Source: Microcoleus vaginatus WJT46-NPBG5 (lineage in GTDB: Bacteria > Cyanobacteriota > Cyanobacteriia > Cyanobacteriales > Oscillatoriaceae). From it: a DNA stretch of 53,354 nt. The notes beneath the pieces were generated by a model. The model had not been told where the DNA came from and ran no database searches. It saw only the letters and a program-made list of their open reading frames with translations. Location of the stretch: contig JAHHHM010000033.1 in assembly GCA_019359355.1 (NCBI GenBank), positions 1 through 53,354 on the forward strand, given 5' to 3'. Below, in pieces: positions 27,198 through 36,075 of the stretch (the first letter of the stretch is position 1; each line of letters opens with the position of its first letter). The position numbers and the translations under genes were made by a program.

Positions 27198-28124
27198 ATG
27201 GTTATCAATCAAAATTATCAGGATAAACCGATTAAAATCGCTGTGGTTGGGGACGTTCACGATCTGTGGGAAGCGGCAGACGGCGTTGCACTGAAGCATT
27301 TAGGCGTTGATTTGGTGCTATTTGTGGGGGACTTTGGCAACGAGTCAGTGCCGGTGGTGCAGGAAATTGCATCTCTGGATCTTCCCAAAGCGGCGATCAT
27401 GGGCAACCATGACGCATGGTACACGGCAACAGATTGGGGACGTAGCAAGTGTCCCTACAACCGGCAAGAAGAAGACTGGGTGCAGCAACAGCTAGATTTA
27501 TTAGGGGAAGCCCATGTCGGTTACAGCAAGTTAGACTTTCCCAGTTTAGATTTAACTGTCGTGGGAAGTCGTCCTTTTAGCTGGGGTGGCCCACAGTGGA
27601 AATATAGCGACTTTTACCGGCGCTTTGATGTAGCCGGCTTTGAAGCATCCACCAGCCGCATTGTCGCTGCTGCGAAGAATTCAGCCTCTGATACCATTAT
27701 TTTTCTCGGTCACAATGGCCCAACCGGCTTAGGCAATTTGCCAGAAGATCCCTGCGGCAAGGATTGGAACCCGATTGGGGGAGACTTTGGCGATCCAGAT
27801 TTCGAGGAAGCAATCGCACAAACACAGGCGTTGGGTAAAAAGGTTCCTTTCGTAACTTTTGGCCATATGCACCATAACTTACGCCACACCCAGCAGCGGT
27901 TGCGTCGCAGTGTCCATGTCAGTTCTGAAGGCACCGTTTATTTGAATGCTGCTAGTGTGCCTCGGATTGCCTATACCGAGAACGAACGCCGGCGCAATTT
28001 CTCGATTGTATCCCTCAGTAACGGTGTGGTGTCTGAGATTACCTTAGTTTGGGTATCTCAAGATTTCTCTATCGCCTCAGAGCAAGTGCTTTATCGCAGC
28101 AGTAATGTGGGGATGCCGGCTTAA
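27198..28124 (+). CDS. TIGR04168 family metallophosphoesterase
   Basis: A 308-residue calcineurin-like phosphoesterase of a family found in cyanobacteria and plants. The di-metal motifs are in order: VVGDVHD, FVGDFGNE, IMGNHDAWY (GNHD), FLGHNGPTG and FGHMHHNLRH. The substrate is unknown. It stands alone between nadA, from which it diverges, and tRNA-Ser. Confidence 0.9.
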   Translation: MVINQNYQDKPIKIAVVGDVHDLWEAADGVALKHLGVDLVLFVGDFGNESVPVVQEIASLDLPKAAIMGNHDAWYTATDWGRSKCPYNRQEEDWVQQQLDLLGEAHVGYSKLDFPSLDLTVVGSRPFSWGGPQWKYSDFYRRFDVAGFEASTSRIVAAAKNSASDTIIFLGHNGPTGLGNLPEDPCGKDWNPIGGDFGDPDFEEAIAQTQALGKKVPFVTFGHMHHNLRHTQQRLRRSVHVSSEGTVYLNAASVPRIAYTENERRRNFSIVSLSNGVVSEITLVWVSQDFSIASEQVLYRSSNVGMPA

Positions 28125-28203
28125 AGGATATGAAAGTATTTGATTTACCCAGGAAGCTTAACAAATTGGGGCAGAGCCGGCTAATATTAAACTATGCCTA
28201 CTT

Positions 28204-28288
28204 GGAGAGGTGGTAGAGTGGTCGATTGCGCTCGACTTGAAATCGAGTGAACCGAAAGGTTCCGTGGGTTCAAATCCCACCCTCTCCG
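28204..28288 (+). tRNA. trnS: tRNA-Ser (anticodon UGA)
   Basis: An 85-nt tRNA. The acceptor arm GGAGAGG pairs with CCTCTCC (28281-28287), followed by discriminator G. The anticodon stem CTCGA/TCGAG holds loop CTTGAAA with anticodon TGA. A long variable arm (ACCGAAAGGT) marks a class II serine tRNA, and the T arm is GTGGGTTCAAATCCCAC. The CCA end is not encoded. It marks the left edge of the accessory region; I found no second copy of its 3' end to suggest an integration duplication. Confidence 0.96.
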
Positions 28289-28794
28289 TTTAATTCACCG
28301 CAACCACACATTTCAATGCTGAAGAGGATTGAAAGGAAGATGGGGCGTGGAATCTATAGCTTCGTTAACTTATTGGTTAAGCCCTGATTCCAAAGATTAG
28401 GGCAAAACGTTTTATGACACAATATATATATTTTAATACTTAGTATATTTTTTGAGTTGAAATATTGAGGTTGTCGTTACTTTTCAAAGATAGGAATCAA
28501 GAAAGTGATACACCTTGACTTTAAAGGACAAGTGTGAGAGCTTTAATTAACTTACTATATCATCGCGGATCAGATAAGTTTTTAATATCGAGTGCTTACT
28601 AAGTATCTGCGGATATTTCGCTTGTGGTGTAGGCTACTAAACAATTCTTTAAGCCTTTGACTATTCTTCTCTAACTGAGCTGTGCCAGTTGCAGCCAGTA
28701 GCCTATTTAATTCGCCCTCACACACCCCTTCGGGAAGAAATATAAGACAATTAAATATAAAACAACTCATTCACCTGTAGCAACGCTTCAGCTT
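28289..28794. other. AT-rich gap between tRNA-Ser and the CHAT gene
   Basis: About 500 bp with no gene I can support. A minus-strand frame (28582-28770) contains NRLLAATGTAQLEKNSQR, which has protein-like composition, but there is no recognisable family and no good ribosome site. It may be a relic. The base composition is more AT-rich than the genes to the left, which fits the start of acquired DNA. Confidence 0.5.
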
Positions 28795-31074
28795 ATGATT
28801 AGCTCCGCCAGGAAGAAAAAAACGATTCTGTTTTTGGCTGCCAACCCCAAAAATACGAATTATCTAGACTTAGAGAAAGAGGCTCAGGAAATTGCCCAGG
28901 GGTTGGAACTCGCTAAAAAGCGTGACAACTTTCAATTGGAGCAACAGTGGGCAGTGACGCCACGGGATATGCAGCGAGCTGTACTCGATTGTAAACCAGA
29001 GATTGTCCATTTCTCCGGGCATGGTGCAGGAGAGGATGGTTTAGCGCTAGAGGATGAGACGGGGAAGGTTAAACTTGTCAATGCAAAAGCGTTAGCCGCT
29101 TTGTTTGAGCTGTTTATGGATCGGGTAGAATGCGTGGTACTCAACGCCTGCTACTCGGACGTACAAGCAAATGCAATCGCTCGCCACATTCCCTATGTGA
29201 TTGGGATGAAGCAAGCAGTGGGAGACAATGCTGCCAGGGAATTCGCCGTAGGATTTTATGATGCACTGGCAGCCGGTGAATCTATCGAGTTTGCTTATAA
29301 GTCTGGTTGCGTCAGCATTGCGATGGCCGGCATTCCCGAAGAACTTACGCCGGTTTTAAAGAAGAAATCAGAATTTTCTAACTTAGAGATAGCAGAAGTA
29401 GCGATTGCGCCGGCTATTGACAATATAGTTGAGGAGCAGCCGGTTCCAGTTGGGAATCCGCGATCACTCGATTCACCTGCCGTTTCTATTTCAAATTTAG
29501 ATAATCCAGAAGGCTCTGTTAGTTTAGATTCACCCCTATATATTGACCGGCCTCCCATTGAATCAGATTGCTATCAAGCGATTGTCAAACCCGGAGCTTT
29601 AATCCGAATCAAAGCCCCCCGGGAAATGGGAAAAACTTCTTTAGTGCAGCGAATTTTATCTGAGGCAAATAAACAGGGATATCAAACGGCTTATTTAAAC
29701 TTCCAATCGGCTGATAGCAGTTTTCTCACCAATATTGATGAGTTGTTGCAGTGGTTCTGTGGTGAGATTACCAATGAATTAAATTTAGAAGATAAGTTAG
29801 GAGAATATTGGAAAGGCGTTCTCGGAAGTAAAAATAAAAGCACGAAGTATTTCCAACGCTATCTACTATCAAACAGTGCTCAGCCTCTTGTTTTAGGGTT
29901 AGATGAAGTTGATCAGATTTTTCAGCATCCCGAAATAGCCACCGACTTCTTTGGGTTATTACGAGCTTGGCACGAGCGGGGAAAAAATGAGGAAATTTGG
30001 AAAAGGCTGAGGTTAGTCATTTCTCACTCTCAAGAAGTTTACATTCCTCTTAATATTAATCAGTCGCCATTTAATGTGGGATTGCCCATAGAGTTACCTG
30101 AACTCAATCAGAGACAAGTAACAGATTTAGTGAATCGACACCAATTAAATTGGTCAAATCAAGAGATTTGTGACCTGATGGAAATGGTGGGCGGTCATCC
30201 TTATTTAGTTCGAGTTGCTCTTTACCAAGTTGCTAGGGGGAGAATGACCTTAGATAGCTTACTAAAAGTCGCTCCTACTGAAGAAGGCCCTTACTACGAT
30301 CATTTACGCCGGCATTTAGTTAATTTGGAAAAAGATGCAGAACTAGCAGCAACAATTAGACAAGTGATTAATAGCGAAAAACCTGTAGAGATTAAAACCG
30401 GAGAGGCTTTTAAATTGCGAAGCATGGGGTTGATCAAATTTCAGGAAAATGCTGTAACGCCATTGTGTGGTTTGTATCGTCAATATTTTCGACATCGCTT
30501 AGCCTCTCCTCAACCGAAGATGAGTGCTGTGCAACAAACTCATAACCCATCAAGTTTGAACATAGAGAGTAATTTAGGAGCGATTATTTTCTCGGATGTC
30601 GTTAATTCCACCGCTTTATCAGCTGCAAACCAAAAGCTGACCCTAGAATTAGTGAATCGAGATTTCAGCATCATCCGAGCCATCTGTGATAAACATCAAG
30701 GCAAAGTCCTTAAAGAAATGGGCGATGGTTTATTAATTTTCTTTCCAGAAAGTGCCGTAAAAGCAGTCGCCTGTGCGCTAGAAATACAACGAAATTTAGC
30801 CGAAGCTGCTAAAACCTTACCTGCGAGTCATGTCCTGCAACACCGCATTGGTATTCACTTGGGGGAAATATTCTTTCTTAATAATGATATCAGGGGCACT
30901 GGTGTAAATCTAGCGGCTCGTTTAGAAGGGAAAGCAGATCCAGGAGGAATCTGTATTTCGGAAACAGTTTATCAAGTCGTTAGAACCCACTCTGATTTAA
31001 ATGTGATTGACTTAGGCTTGCAAGCGTTAAAGGGAATTCCTGAACCTGTACGACTGTACAAATTGATTCCTTGA
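28795..31074 (+). CDS. CHAT domain - AAA-like NTPase - adenylate cyclase fusion
   Basis: A 759-residue three-part protein. Residues about 7-180 form a CHAT (caspase-like) domain opening with TILFLAANPKNT and keeping the predicted His/Cys dyad: HFSGHG (H76) and LNACYS (C119). Residues about 230-560 form an AAA-like domain of the AAA_35 type with Walker A REMGKTS (K280) and Walker B LVLGLDEVDQ. Residues about 590-759 form a class III cyclase: metal aspartates D601 (FSD) and D644 (GDG), purine-selecting K640 and D698, and transition-state N705 and R709. The K/D pair predicts ATP as substrate. No membrane segment or signal peptide is seen. It is followed 35 bp later by the WD40 gene, so the two are probably one operon. 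Confidence 0.9.
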   Translation: MISSARKKKTILFLAANPKNTNYLDLEKEAQEIAQGLELAKKRDNFQLEQQWAVTPRDMQRAVLDCKPEIVHFSGHGAGEDGLALEDETGKVKLVNAKALAALFELFMDRVECVVLNACYSDVQANAIARHIPYVIGMKQAVGDNAAREFAVGFYDALAAGESIEFAYKSGCVSIAMAGIPEELTPVLKKKSEFSNLEIAEVAIAPAIDNIVEEQPVPVGNPRSLDSPAVSISNLDNPEGSVSLDSPLYIDRPPIESDCYQAIVKPGALIRIKAPREMGKTSLVQRILSEANKQGYQTAYLNFQSADSSFLTNIDELLQWFCGEITNELNLEDKLGEYWKGVLGSKNKSTKYFQRYLLSNSAQPLVLGLDEVDQIFQHPEIATDFFGLLRAWHERGKNEEIWKRLRLVISHSQEVYIPLNINQSPFNVGLPIELPELNQRQVTDLVNRHQLNWSNQEICDLMEMVGGHPYLVRVALYQVARGRMTLDSLLKVAPTEEGPYYDHLRRHLVNLEKDAELAATIRQVINSEKPVEIKTGEAFKLRSMGLIKFQENAVTPLCGLYRQYFRHRLASPQPKMSAVQQTHNPSSLNIESNLGAIIFSDVVNSTALSAANQKLTLELVNRDFSIIRAICDKHQGKVLKEMGDGLLIFFPESAVKAVACALEIQRNLAEAAKTLPASHVLQHRIGIHLGEIFFLNNDIRGTGVNLAARLEGKADPGGICISETVYQVVRTHSDLNVIDLGLQALKGIPEPVRLYKLIP

Positions 31075-31109
31075 TGCTCTGATTTCCCCCTTTGAATTAA
31101 CAATAACCT

Positions 31110-34100
31110 ATGAAAGATTATCAATATCAAGTTGGAGGGAGCCTTCCTGCAAACGCCCCAACTTATGTCACTCGAAAGGCGGATGAAGAGCTTTATCAAG
31201 CTTTAAAAGAAGGAGAATTTTGCTATGTTCTCAATGCTAGACAAATGGGGAAATCATCCCTGCGAGTGCGGACAATGCAGCGGTTACAAGCAGAGGGAAT
31301 CGCTTGTAGTAGCATTGATATCACAGAAATTGGCACCTCAGATATTACGCCAGAAGAGTGGTATGCAGGGATGATCGATAGCATCATCAGCCGATTAAAT
31401 TTGTATGACGTTTTCGATTTAGATGAATGGTGGGAGGAGAATAAGTTACTATCGAATGTTAAACGATTTAGTAAATTCATTGAAGAAATATTACTCAAGA
31501 ACCTCTCAGGAAATATAGTAATTTTTGTCGATGAATCAGATAGCTTACTCAGCTTAAGTTTTAAAATAGAAGACTTTTTTGCGGTGATTCGTGACTGCTA
31601 TAATAATCGAGCGGATAAACCCGACTATCGTCGATTAACATTTACCATGTTAGGGGTGGCCACTCCATCAGATTTAATTCAAGACAAGCGACGCACTCCT
31701 TTTAATATTGGTCGAGGGATAGAGTTAACAGGGTTTCAATTAGCCGAAGCTCAACCTTTGGCAGTTGGGTTAGACACTCAAGCCGAAAATTGTCAAGCTC
31801 TATTAGAAGCCGTGTTATCTTGGACGGGTGGACAGCCATTTTTAACACAAAGAGTTTGTAAATTACTATTTAGTTATGCCAACTCTGCATCCATGCAAAA
31901 CCCCACTAAATGGGTAGAAACTTTAGTGCAAGAAAAGGTGATTGAGAATTGGGAAATGCAGGATGAACCAGAGCATTTAAAGACGATTCGAGATCGCATT
32001 TTACACAGCGAACAGCGGGCCAGTCGGTTATTGGGACTATATCAGCAAATTTTACAGCATCATGAAATAGCGGCTGATGATAGTCCTGAACAAATGGAAC
32101 TACGATTAACTGGGTTGGTGGTTAAGCAGTCTGGCAAACTTAAAGTTTATAACCGAATCTATCAATCAGTTTTTACGGCTGATTGGGTGGAAAAACAATT
32201 AGCGAATCTCCGCCCTTATAGCGAAAGTTTTAAAGCTTGGATAGAGTCTGATTGTAAAGATGAATCGCGACTGTTGCGGGGTCAAGCCTTGCAAAATGCT
32301 CAAAATTGGGCAAGTAGTAAAAGTTTGAGCGATTTGGATTATCAATTTTTAAGCCTTAGTCAAGAATTAGACAAGCAAACAATTCAAACCGAATTAGAAG
32401 CCCAAAAGAAAGCAAATCAAATTTTAGCGAAAGCTCGACAAAAAGCTAGTTTAATTACTTGGCTTTCCTTGGGTGTATTTATTTTTTCTATGGCCGCGAC
32501 GATGATAGGTAATAGCGAAATACTGAAAGCAGCGGACGTAAGATTTAAAACTGCATCTTCTAGAGAAAAACTTGGTTCTGGTCAAGGATTCACCGCATTA
32601 TTGGAAGCATTGCGGGCGGGGCACCAACTCAAACAACTTAATAGACTACTCTGGGCAAAGGACGACTCTCAAGCGGAAGTGTTAGATGCCTTAAGGCAAA
32701 CGCTTTATGCTATCGAAGAACACAATACTTTGTCAGGTCATCAAAATCCTGTCGGGAGTGTGAGTTGGAGTCCCGATGGTCAAACTCTAGCTTCTGCAAG
32801 TGACGACAAGACGGTGAAACTCTGGAGTAAACAAGGCAAACTCCTCAATACTCTTAGTGGTCATAAAGGATCTGTCTGGAGTGTCAGTTGGAGTCCCGAC
32901 GGTCAAACTCTAGCTTCTGCAAGTGGTGACAAGACAGTGAAACTGTGGAGTAAACAAGGCACACTCCTTAACACTCTTAGCGGTCATAAAGAATCTGTCT
33001 CGGGTGTCAGTTGGAGTCGCGACGGTCAAACTCTAGCAACTGCAAGTGATGACAAGACGGTGCAACTGTGGAGTAAACAAGGCAAACGCCTGCAAACTCT
33101 TAGCGGTCATCAAGAACCTGTCTATAGTGCGAGTTGGAGTCGCGACGATCAAACTCTAGCAACTGCAAGTGGTGACAAGACGGTGCAACTGTGGAGTAAA
33201 CGAGGCAAACGCCTGCAAACTCTTAGCGGTCATAAAGGATCTGTCTGGAGTGTTAGTTGGAGTCCCGACGGTCAAACTCTAGCAACTGCAGGTGGTGACA
33301 AGACGGTGAAACTGTGGAGTAAACAAGGCAAACTCCTCAATACTCTTAGCGGTCATCAAGCACCTGTCTTGAGTGTCAGTTGGAGTCGCGACGGTCAAAC
33401 TCTAGCAACTGCAAGTGATGACAAGACGGTGAAACTGTGGAGTAAACAAGGCAAACTCCTTAACACTCTTAGCGGTCATAAAGGATCTGTCTATAGTGTC
33501 AGTTGGAGTCTCGACGGTCAAACTCTAGCAACTGCAAGTGGTGACAAGACGGTGAAACTCTGGCATAAACAAGGCAAATTCCTGCAAACTCTTAGTGATC
33601 ATCAGAAAGCTGTCTATAGTGTGAATTGGAGTCGCGACGGTCAAACTCTAGCAACTGCAAGTGGTGACAACACGGTGAAACTGTGGAGTAAACAAGGCAC
33701 ACTCCTTAACACTCTTAGCGGTCATAAAGAATCTGTCTCGGGTGTCAGTTGGAGTCGCGACGGTCAAACTCTAGCTTCTGCAAGTGGTGACAAGACAGTG
33801 AAACTGTGGAGTAAACAAGGCACACTCCTTAACACTCTTAGCGGTCATAAAGAATCTGTCTCGGGTGTCAGTTGGAGTCGCGACGGTCAAACTCTAGCTT
33901 CTGCAAGTGATGACAAGATGGTGAAACTGTGGAGTAAACAAGGCAAACTCCTTAACACTCTTAGCGGTCATAAAGAATCTGTCTCGGGTGTCAGTTGGAG
34001 TCGCGACGGTCAAACTCTAGCTTCTGCAAGTGGTGACAACACGGTGAAACTGTGGAGTAAACAAGGCACACTCCTTAATACTCTTAGCGGTCATAAAGAA

Positions 34101-34688
34101 TCTGTCTCGGGTGTCAGTTGGAGTCCCGACGGTCAAACTCTAGCAACTGCAAGTCGTGATAGCACGGTGAAACTGTGGAGTAAACAAGGCACACTCCTTA
34201 ACACTCTTAACAGGCATCAAGGACCTGTCTGGAGTGTGAGTTGGAGTCCCGACGGTCAAACTCTGGCTTCTGCAAGTGGTGACAACACGGTGAAACTGTG
34301 GAGTAAACAAGGCACACTCCTTAACACTCTTAGCGATCATGAGAGTTTGGTCTGGAGTGTGAGTTGGAGTCCCGATGGTCAAACTCTGGCTTCTGAAAGT
34401 GGTGACAAGACGGTGAAACTCTGGAGTAAACAAGGCCAACTGCTGCAAACTCTTAGCGGTCATGAGAGTTTGGTCTTTTCTGCCTATAGTATGAGTTGGA
34501 GTCCCGACAGTCAAACTCTGGCAACTAGAGGTACTGACAATACCGTGAAACTGTGGAGAGTTGTCGGTAATAACTTAGAAAGCATTATGTCAGAAGGCTG
34601 CAATTGGATTAGCGATTATCTGAAAACCAATCCTAATGTCACAAAAGACGATAAACAGATGTGCGCCGGCTACCTCACCAACCAGTAG
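31110..34688 (+). CDS. AAA-like NTPase - transmembrane - WD40 repeat protein
   Basis: A 1192-residue protein. An AAA_35-type domain occupies about 1-370, with Walker [10 protein letters not shown] (K48) and Walker [11 protein letters not shown] (D141). A helical linker leads to one membrane segment (about 448-468, [19 protein letters not shown]), then another helical spacer. Residues 539 to about 1157 are 15 WD40 repeats of 41 residues each (pattern TLSGH...[25 protein letters not shown]). Repeats 1-14 have identical length; repeat 15 has a small insertion and is divergent. Such proteins act as sensors or scaffolds, with the propellers on one side of the membrane and the NTPase on the other. 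Fifteen blades suggest two seven-blade propellers plus one extra. Confidence 0.92.
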   Translation: MKDYQYQVGGSLPANAPTYVTRKADEELYQALKEGEFCYVLNARQMGKSSLRVRTMQRLQAEGIACSSIDITEIGTSDITPEEWYAGMIDSIISRLNLYDVFDLDEWWEENKLLSNVKRFSKFIEEILLKNLSGNIVIFVDESDSLLSLSFKIEDFFAVIRDCYNNRADKPDYRRLTFTMLGVATPSDLIQDKRRTPFNIGRGIELTGFQLAEAQPLAVGLDTQAENCQALLEAVLSWTGGQPFLTQRVCKLLFSYANSASMQNPTKWVETLVQEKVIENWEMQDEPEHLKTIRDRILHSEQRASRLLGLYQQILQHHEIAADDSPEQMELRLTGLVVKQSGKLKVYNRIYQSVFTADWVEKQLANLRPYSESFKAWIESDCKDESRLLRGQALQNAQNWASSKSLSDLDYQFLSLSQELDKQTIQTELEAQKKANQILAKARQKASLITWLSLGVFIFSMAATMIGNSEILKAADVRFKTASSREKLGSGQGFTALLEALRAGHQLKQLNRLLWAKDDSQAEVLDALRQTLYAIEEHNTLSGHQNPVGSVSWSPDGQTLASASDDKTVKLWSKQGKLLNTLSGHKGSVWSVSWSPDGQTLASASGDKTVKLWSKQGTLLNTLSGHKESVSGVSWSRDGQTLATASDDKTVQLWSKQGKRLQTLSGHQEPVYSASWSRDDQTLATASGDKTVQLWSKRGKRLQTLSGHKGSVWSVSWSPDGQTLATAGGDKTVKLWSKQGKLLNTLSGHQAPVLSVSWSRDGQTLATASDDKTVKLWSKQGKLLNTLSGHKGSVYSVSWSLDGQTLATASGDKTVKLWHKQGKFLQTLSDHQKAVYSVNWSRDGQTLATASGDNTVKLWSKQGTLLNTLSGHKESVSGVSWSRDGQTLASASGDKTVKLWSKQGTLLNTLSGHKESVSGVSWSRDGQTLASASDDKMVKLWSKQGKLLNTLSGHKESVSGVSWSRDGQTLASASGDNTVKLWSKQGTLLNTLSGHKESVSGVSWSPDGQTLATASRDSTVKLWSKQGTLLNTLNRHQGPVWSVSWSPDGQTLASASGDNTVKLWSKQGTLLNTLSDHESLVWSVSWSPDGQTLASESGDKTVKLWSKQGQLLQTLSGHESLVFSAYSMSWSPDSQTLATRGTDNTVKLWRVVGNNLESIMSEGCNWISDYLKTNPNVTKDDKQMCAGYLTNQ
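32724..34568 (+). repeat. 123-bp tandem repeat array (WD40-coding), 15 units
   Basis: Fourteen units are exactly 123 bp apart, beginning at 32724; unit 15 starts at 34446. Many units share long identical stretches (for example GGTCAAACTCTAGC and AAACTGTGGAGTAAACAAGG), including synonymous positions. Units 9-12 are almost identical across the '[11 protein letters not shown]' segment. This points to recent duplication or gene conversion. Confidence 0.93.
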
Positions 34689-34730
34689 AATGGGAAAAGA
34701 AAAAGTAGATTTCTTCAACTTTTCCCCATT
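34689..34730 (+). terminator. Hairpin after the WD40 gene
   Basis: AATGGGAAAAG (34689-34699) pairs with CTTTTCCCCATT (34719-34730) with a one-base bulge, directly after the stop codon. No strong T run follows, so it is a weak terminator candidate. Confidence 0.4.
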
Positions 34731-34736
34731 CCTAAC

Positions 34737-35172
34737 TCAAACTACACTCTTTTTCAAAATCACTTCCACCTTTTCCGGCGTCCATTGTTTACTCCCATCA
34801 GCTACAACCCTAATATTTCGCTGAGGGTTATCTTCATCCACAACCGCCAGAAATTGTTCCAACCCATTCCTCGGTGTTTGAGCGCTAAATCCTTTCCAAG
34901 GTTGGTCTAAGGCCGGTAACTCTAACAATTAAAAATTCCTTCCATCCACCGTAGCAAATACATTAATGACATCAACCCCTTCCTAATAATTTTTTGGTAA
35001 TTCCATATCAACGCAAGTTTATTTGTATTGTCCGGCTTCTACAACTTCGCTTATTTGCCTGTCGCAAACCCTCGTCAATTTCCCTGATTTCTTGCTCCAA
35101 TCGTAAAGGAGCGGTATTTGTAGGATTAGCAGCGAGAATCAAAATTGTTTTGACCGGCACGTTGTTACTCAT
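34737..35172 (-). pseudogene. Decayed gene with CHAT N-terminus
   Basis: From an ATG at 35172 the minus strand reads MSNNVPVKTILILAANPT, then LRLEQEIREIDEGLRQANKR: the opening of a CHAT domain, closely parallel to residues 3-40 of the 28795 gene. After about 43 codons the frame shifts (the original frame stops at 35008). A second frame then runs to the stop at 34737 with three in-frame stops (TAA, TAG, TAA). It includes GVDVINVFATVDGRNF and ends LLELPALDQPWKG, GLEQFLAVVDEDNPQRNIRV and WTPEKVEVILKK. I do not recognise the family of this second part. The middle of the CHAT domain is missing, so this looks like a deletion fusion of two gene ends, or one gene with a large internal loss. The relic lies between rppA and the WD40 gene. 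Confidence 0.75.
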
Positions 35173-35284
35173 ACGAGCACCACACTTTAATTTAGGCTGA
35201 GAATTTAGACAATATTAATCAGCTTTCTCACCTTTGAAGTGCAACACAATGTCAGCCAGCGCTGATATTGTACTCACCGGCAGC

Positions 35285-35980
35285 CTAAACCAAGTCGCCG
35301 GCACCCCCAAAACGATAGCCTCTGCCGTAGACTGTGTGAATGAGTGGAGTCTCACCGGCAGCCTCAATTTTGCGCCGCAGCAGGCGAATTTGCGCGGCTA
35401 AGACATTACTGCTGGGTTTGTCACCCTCAGCCCATAAATGCTGATGAATTTGGGCATGAGTCAATAATTGACCGGGGTGACGCATGAAATACTCTAACAA
35501 CTGACTTTCTTTTTCAGACAGTTCAATCAAACGTCCCTGCCGGTAGGCTAACTGATTTTCTAGATCAAGTTCCAAATCCTCAACGCGCAACCGAGGTGCA
35601 ACAAGTGTAGCTTCTTGGCCGGCAGATCGCCGCAATTGAGCACGAACCCGCGCTAATAATTCGCGCAGTTCAAAAGGTTTAACGAGATAATCATCCGCGC
35701 CGGCATCCAACCCTCGCACCCGGTCATCTAAAGTATCTTTAGCCGTGAGAAATAGCACAGGTGTGGTGTCACCCTTGCGCCGTAACTGCTGACAAATCTC
35801 CAACCCCGACAGTTGCGGCAACATCCAATCGAGAATCAGCAAATCATAGCCTCCCTGAGACGCCAACTGAATGCCGGCAGCCCCATCACAGGCGACATCC
35901 ACACTGTAACCCTCACGCGTCAGTAGCCGGCTTAAAGGGTCAGTTAGTTCCACTTCATCATCAACCAAAAGAATTCGCAT
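35285..35980 (-). CDS. rppA: OmpR-type response regulator RppA
   Basis: A 231-residue response regulator with acidic pocket DD at 7-8, phospho-acceptor D51 (LLILDWMLPQ) and a C-terminal winged helix ending GRGYRFGG. The receiver sequence (RILLVDDEVELTDPLSRLLT, then TAKDTLDDRVRGLDAGADDY) matches RppA (NrsR-type) regulators, which in Synechocystis respond to redox or nickel and normally have the kinase gene rppB (nrsS) next to them. Here the downstream position is taken by the CHAT relic, so the kinase is absent from this locus. Confidence 0.88.
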   Translation of the reverse strand: MRILLVDDEVELTDPLSRLLTREGYSVDVACDGAAGIQLASQGGYDLLILDWMLPQLSGLEICQQLRRKGDTTPVLFLTAKDTLDDRVRGLDAGADDYLVKPFELRELLARVRAQLRRSAGQEATLVAPRLRVEDLELDLENQLAYRQGRLIELSEKESQLLEYFMRHPGQLLTHAQIHQHLWAEGDKPSSNVLAAQIRLLRRKIEAAGETPLIHTVYGRGYRFGGAGDLV

Positions 35981-36075
35981 AACCCATATCCTATAGGTTT
36001 ATACTATTTTAAGTTTTAGAGTATTTATTCTAAGCCAAAGCCAAACCATTAACTAGATGTTAAACGAGGTAAAAA

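Noticed and set aside
28204-28288. tRNA-Ser as an integration (att) site for the accessory region
   Set aside because: I could not find a repeat of the tRNA 3' end elsewhere in the window and no integrase gene is present.
28582-28770. 62-codon minus-strand frame after tRNA-Ser
   Set aside because: Some protein-like residues but no family, no ribosome site and no matching gene part; kept only as a note in the gap entry.
34140-34514. Minus-strand 124-codon frame inside the WD40 array
   Set aside because: It is itself periodic because it mirrors the 123-bp repeat and has no independent evidence.
32724-34568. Regular repeats that could be mistaken for a CRISPR array
   Set aside because: The 123-bp units are continuous coding sequence in one open frame with WD40 pattern, with no unique spacers.
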